This document shows, in pieces, positions 6,160 through 8,844 of a DNA stretch of 8,844 nt. The translations under genes were made by a program, and so were the position numbers. Position 1 is the stretch's first letter; each line of letters opens with the position of its first letter. The notes beneath the pieces are model-generated. The model was not told where the DNA came from. It did not search any database and was given only the letters and a program-made list of their open reading frames with translations. Source of the DNA: Deltaproteobacteria bacterium (GTDB lineage: Bacteria; Myxococcota; UBA796; SXON01); contig CANKNP010000224.1 in the NCBI GenBank assembly GCA_947483545.1, forward strand, positions 1-8,844, in the 5' to 3' direction.

Positions 6160-7098
6160 ATGCGAATCCTCGTCTCCGGCGGCGCCGGCTTCATCCCCTC
6201 TCATCTCTGTGAACAGCTCCTCGCCCAAGGCCACGAGGTCGTCGCCATCGACAACTTCGTCACCGGGCACCGGCGCAACCTCACGACGCTCCTCGGCCAG
6301 CCCGGGTTCAGCTTCATCGAGGCCGATGTGACCAAGGAGCTGCCCGCCGACGGCCGCTTCGACCGCATCTACCACATGGCCAGCCCGGCCAGCCCCATCG
6401 ACTACGTGCAGCTCCCCTTCGAGACGCTGTACTGCGGCTCGGACGCCACCCGCATCGCGCTCGACCGTTGCCGCAAGGACGGCGCCCGCTTCTTCCTCGC
6501 CAGCACGAGCGAGGTCTACGGCGATCCGCTCGTTCACCCGCAGGTTGAGTCCTACTGGGGCAACGTGAACCCGATCGGCCCACGCAGCGTCTACGACGAG
6601 GCCAAGCGCTTCGCCGAGGCCCTGACCATGGCCTACCACCGCTACCATGGCGTGGAGACGCGGATCGTACGCATCTTCAATACCTTTGGCCCCCGCATGC
6701 GCGAGAACGATGGCCGCGTCATGCCCGCCTTCATCTCCCAAGCTTTGCGTCGTCAGCCGCTCACCGTGTTCGGCGACGGCATGCAGACCCGCAGCTTCTG
6801 TTTTGTGGACGACAACGTCCGAGGGCTCATGGGCCTGATGGAGTCGGACCTGCAAGAGCCGTGCAATATCGGCAACCCCCATGAGATGACGATGTACCAG
6901 CTCGCCGAGTACATCAACAAGTTCACGGGGAACACCGCCGGGATCATCCACAAGCCGCTCCCGACTGACGACCCGATGCAACGCAAGCCGGTGATCGATC
7001 GGGCGACCAATGCGTTCGGTTGGACGCCCCAAGTCAGCTTCGAGACCGGCGTGGAGCGAACCGTCGCGTACTTCCGGGATGTGGTCGGGGTGGTCTGA
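6160..7098 (+). CDS. NAD-dependent sugar-nucleotide enzyme, UDP-glucuronate decarboxylase-like
   Basis: This 312-residue extended short-chain dehydrogenase closely resembles UDP-glucuronate decarboxylases (UDP-xylose synthases), which oxidise UDP-glucuronate with NAD and release CO2 to give UDP-xylose for surface polysaccharides. It starts with the Rossmann strand [16 protein letters not shown], then [15 protein letters not shown] (27-41). Family hallmarks are [11 protein letters not shown] (72-82), [14 protein letters not shown] (115-128), [12 protein letters not shown] (132-143), the catalytic Y145xxxK149, [10 protein letters not shown] (171-180), and [14 protein letters not shown] (205-218). 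The length is normal for cytosolic bacterial members. One odd residue: the third Gly of the GxxGxxG dinucleotide loop is Pro13 (GFIPSHL), whereas GFIGSHL is usual; this may weaken NAD binding or fold the loop differently. The region around 91-101 ([11 protein letters not shown]) also differs from the usual family form. A specific alternative, such as another epimerase/decarboxylase activity, cannot be excluded. The lipoprotein gene follows after 25 bp. Confidence 0.9.
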   Translation: MRILVSGGAGFIPSHLCEQLLAQGHEVVAIDNFVTGHRRNLTTLLGQPGFSFIEADVTKELPADGRFDRIYHMASPASPIDYVQLPFETLYCGSDATRIALDRCRKDGARFFLASTSEVYGDPLVHPQVESYWGNVNPIGPRSVYDEAKRFAEALTMAYHRYHGVETRIVRIFNTFGPRMRENDGRVMPAFISQALRRQPLTVFGDGMQTRSFCFVDDNVRGLMGLMESDLQEPCNIGNPHEMTMYQLAEYINKFTGNTAGIIHKPLPTDDPMQRKPVIDRATNAFGWTPQVSFETGVERTVAYFRDVVGVV

Positions 7099-7123
7099 GC
7101 CCGGGGTCGGATACGCCCCCGCC

Positions 7124-7951
7124 ATGCTCTTTTCCCTGCTCGCCTCGTGCCTGTACATCTCCGACAACGAGGTGGTTGGGCGGCTGGTGGTCGATTCGGG
7201 TGACACCGACTCTGGGGACACCGACACCGACACCGACTCAGCGGACACGGACTCAGCGGACACCGACACCGACTCGGCCGACACCGACTCGGGCGACACG
7301 GACACCGCGATCGACACAGGCGTGGGCTGTGTTGCGCTGGTGTTCGACGATGGGACGGACAGCGTTACCGTGCCCTCGCCGGACAACGTCGTGACCGAGA
7401 GCAAGTGGACGGTCGAGGCCTGGATCTACTACGAGGGAACCCCCGGCGCGATCTTCCAGAAATGGATGTATGCGCTGGAGGATCGCCAGCTGCAAATCAC
7501 GACCGATGGCTTCTACGGCGCCATCTACATGACCAGCGAGACGCCCTCTGTGTACGGCGTCGCGCCCGTGCCCGAGGACACCTGGACGCACATCGCGATG
7601 GTGCTGAACGGCAGTGAGCTGATGCTTTTTCAAGACGGCTCGCTCGCGAGCTTGAGCGGGGCAGGCAGCTCCACCGGCGCCGGGATCTCCACCGGGGACG
7701 TGGTTCTGGGCTTCCTCGACCGGGGCGACGACATCGACGCCATGGGCGGGGCGATCGCAGACCTGCGGCTCTCGGACAACGCGAGGTACACCCGCCCGTT
7801 CACCCCGGCCACCCGCCTCGTCTCGGACGTGAACACGCTGGCCCTGTGGGCGTTGAACGAAGGTTCCGGCGAGCGGGCGGCGGACACCTCCATCCACGGC
7901 AACGACGGCGTGATCGCAGGGGCGACCTGGGGAGAGCGCCCGTGCCGGTGA
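7124..7951 (+). CDS. LamG-like (concanavalin-fold) lipoprotein with acidic stalk
   Basis: This 275-residue protein begins MLFSLLASC, a very short lipoprotein signal with the lipobox Cys at residue 9. Residues about 24-61 are an Asp/Ser/Thr stalk built of DTDSADTD-like units. Residues about 69-273 look like a LamG/concanavalin A-like jelly-roll domain: WTVEAWIYYEGTPGAIFQKW (95-114), DTWTHIAMVLNGSELMLFQD (152-171), GGAIADLRLSDNARYTRPFTP (208-228), and ending NTLALWALNEGSGERAADTS (237-256) before HGNDGVIAGATW. Such domains typically bind carbohydrate or other ligands on the cell surface; the ligand here is unknown. I chose the ATG at 7124. An in-frame ATG at 7079 would add 15 residues and overlap the previous gene, but they ([14 protein letters not shown]) are not signal-like. 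It lies 25 bp after the decarboxylase-like gene on the same strand, so it may share its transcript. A hairpin follows 8 bases after its stop. Confidence 0.85.
   Translation: MLFSLLASCLYISDNEVVGRLVVDSGDTDSGDTDTDTDSADTDSADTDTDSADTDSGDTDTAIDTGVGCVALVFDDGTDSVTVPSPDNVVTESKWTVEAWIYYEGTPGAIFQKWMYALEDRQLQITTDGFYGAIYMTSETPSVYGVAPVPEDTWTHIAMVLNGSELMLFQDGSLASLSGAGSSTGAGISTGDVVLGFLDRGDDIDAMGGAIADLRLSDNARYTRPFTPATRLVSDVNTLALWALNEGSGERAADTSIHGNDGVIAGATWGERPCR
7193..7306 (+). repeat. Degenerate tandem repeat encoding the Asp/Ser/Thr stalk
   Basis: The DNA is built of imperfect copies of six-base units such as GACACC and GACTCG/GACTCA, with occasional GCGGAC or GGGGAC. It codes for residues about 24-61 of the LamG-like lipoprotein (units DSGDTD, DTDTDS, DSADTD). 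The units do not repeat exactly, yet the pattern is regular enough that its length could change by slippage. The stalk probably spaces the globular domain from the membrane. Confidence 0.85.
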
Positions 7952-7959
7952 GTGGGGCC

Positions 7960-7999
7960 GCCGATCCGCGCGCTCGGCGAACCTCGCGTGCGGATCGGC
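7960..7999 (+). terminator. Possible intrinsic terminator hairpin after the LamG-like lipoprotein gene
   Basis: A perfect 10-bp inverted repeat is present: GCCGATCCGC (7960-7969) and GCGGATCGGC (7990-7999), separated by 20 bases. It lies 8 bases after the stop codon at 7949-7951. No strong T-run follows; the bases after it are GCTCTCTTCGC, only mildly T-rich. It could end transcription of the upstream gene in a GC-rich genome, or simply be a palindrome with another role. Confidence 0.5.
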
Positions 8000-8213
8000 G
8001 CTCTCTTCGCACCGTTCCTACCGGTGGAATGCGACGGTCCGTCGAAGACGCCGGGCCCGCCGCCTTCCACCTGGAACGGTGCGCTTAGGGGCCAGCCCGG
8101 CTCCAGGCCAAGCACTTCCAGGGACTTAGGATGGTGTTGTTGGTCCAGCGCCCGGGCTGGCCCTCCAAAATCGATGCGATATTCGAGCCCAGTCACGGGT
8201 ATGGTGCCGCCCG
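8000..8213. other. Intergenic stretch with no supportable gene
   Basis: Open frames cross this stretch on both strands, but none has a recognisable domain, a good ribosome binding site or normal composition; they are typical of GC-rich DNA. The stretch is expected to contain the promoter of the transpeptidase-like gene starting at 8214, but I cannot point to specific promoter boxes. Confidence 0.6.
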
Positions 8214-8844
8214 ATGCGAAACCCAACCCCGAACGGACTCGGTTCCAAGCTCTTGATCGGGGTGATGGCGCTGGGCGTGCCCACCGCCGTGGCACCCCGA
8301 GCTGACCTCCAGGGTCCTGTGGTCGAGCCGGTCCTCGTCGATCTCGGCCCTGTCGAACCCGCCGGCTTCGGTGCTCCCGGGCTTGATCCCAAGCTCCTCG
8401 CGCTCGCCATCGACTCGCTGGCCTGCGCCCAGGGCGCCGGACTGGCGGAGGGCGATCAGGCGGCGAGCGTGCTCTCCATCATCGACTTTCGGCTGCCGTC
8501 CACGGCACCGCGACTGTGGGTGCTTGATCTCGTGCACCACACCACGCTGTTCGTCGAGCGCGTGGCGCATGGCCGCACAACAGGCGAGGATCTAGCGGTC
8601 AAGTTCTCGAATACGCCCCACAGCAACGCCTCGAGCGTAGGCTTGTTCCGCACGGGCGAAACCTACATCGGCAAGCACGGGCGCTCGTTGCGTCTCGATG
8701 GGCTCGAGCCTGGGTTCAACGACAACGCGCGTTCGCGGGGGATCGTCGTACACGCGGCGGACTACTGCACCGCCGAGCACGTGGATGCCTACGGACGCCT
8801 CGGTCGAAGCCAGGGGTGTCCGGCGCTCGACCCGGGAGTGTCGG
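8214..8844 (+). CDS. YkuD_2-type L,D-transpeptidase-like exported protein, C-terminus beyond the right edge
   Basis: The frame from ATG 8214 is open to the window end, giving 210 visible residues. The N-terminus (SKLLIGVMALGVPTAVA, 11-27) is a likely signal peptide. From residue about 86 the sequence matches the murein L,D-transpeptidase catalytic family of the YkuD_2 type: SVLSIIDFRLPSTAPRLWVL (85-104), ERVAHGRTTGEDLAVKFSNT (115-134), SSVGLFRTGETYIGKHGRSL (140-159), LDGLEPGFNDNARSRGIVVH (161-180), AADY (181-184), and GRLGRSQGCPAL (194-205). His180 and Cys202 correspond to the catalytic pair, so an active enzyme is expected. L,D-transpeptidases cross-link peptidoglycan or attach proteins to it in the periplasm; the exact reaction of this subfamily is uncertain. 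No clear Shine-Dalgarno is visible upstream. The C-terminal end is cut by the window. Confidence 0.92.
   Translation, partial: MRNPTPNGLGSKLLIGVMALGVPTAVAPRADLQGPVVEPVLVDLGPVEPAGFGAPGLDPKLLALAIDSLACAQGAGLAEGDQAASVLSIIDFRLPSTAPRLWVLDLVHHTTLFVERVAHGRTTGEDLAVKFSNTPHSNASSVGLFRTGETYIGKHGRSLRLDGLEPGFNDNARSRGIVVHAADYCTAEHVDAYGRLGRSQGCPALDPGVS

Noticed and set aside
5890..7404. A 504-codon minus-strand open frame
   Set aside because: It is antisense to the decarboxylase-like and LamG-like genes. Its SVSAESVS-type repeats are only the reverse reading of the acidic stalk repeats.
7630..8295. Open frames on both strands across the stretch after the LamG-like gene (including 7952-8305 on the plus strand)
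   Set aside because: They overlap better-supported genes, lack domains and ribosome binding sites, and have skewed composition.

Overview
The window is very GC-rich bacterial DNA with strong G/C preference at third codon positions. It carries two lipoproteins with Asp/Ser/Thr linkers and a remnant of an FG-GAP-repeat gene. This style is typical of Myxococcota and related former Deltaproteobacteria. That placement is an inference from composition and protein style; there is no rRNA or other marker here.

Layout, left to right. (1) 1-2161, minus strand: an ABC1/UbiB-type atypical kinase gene, followed 15 bp later by a glycine-rich lipoprotein gene that runs off the left edge. (2) 2218-2574, plus strand: a small glutaredoxin-like protein with no cysteine, divergent from the kinase gene. 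(3) 2584-3699, minus strand: alanine racemase (alr). (4) 3717-3788: two head-to-tail 36-bp copies of a palindromic repeat, filling most of the 108-bp gap between alr and the next gene. (5) 3808-4944, plus strand: an RlaP-type (DNA polymerase beta superfamily) nucleotidyltransferase. (6) 5033-5860, plus strand: an unrecognised protein with two membrane segments and a helical tail. (7) 5870-5998, minus strand: the decayed 3' end of an FG-GAP-repeat gene. (8) 6160-7098, plus strand: a UDP-glucuronate-decarboxylase-like sugar-nucleotide enzyme. (9) 7124-7951, plus strand: a LamG-like lipoprotein with an Asp/Ser/Thr-rich stalk. (10) 7960-7999: a hairpin that may be a terminator. (11) 8214 to the right edge, plus strand: a YkuD_2-type L,D-transpeptidase, cut by the window.

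Several products bear on the cell envelope: alanine racemase makes D-Ala for peptidoglycan, the L,D-transpeptidase-like protein acts on peptidoglycan, the sugar-nucleotide enzyme feeds surface polysaccharide, and two lipoproteins are surface candidates. Gene orientations alternate, so this looks like a mix of separate short units, not one pathway operon. No CRISPR array, tRNA, rRNA, integrase or transposase gene was found. I see no convincing new multi-gene system. The features most worth a second look are the tandem palindromes, the cysteine-free glutaredoxin-like protein, the Gly-to-Pro change in the nucleotide-binding loop of the epimerase-like enzyme, and the FG-GAP remnant.
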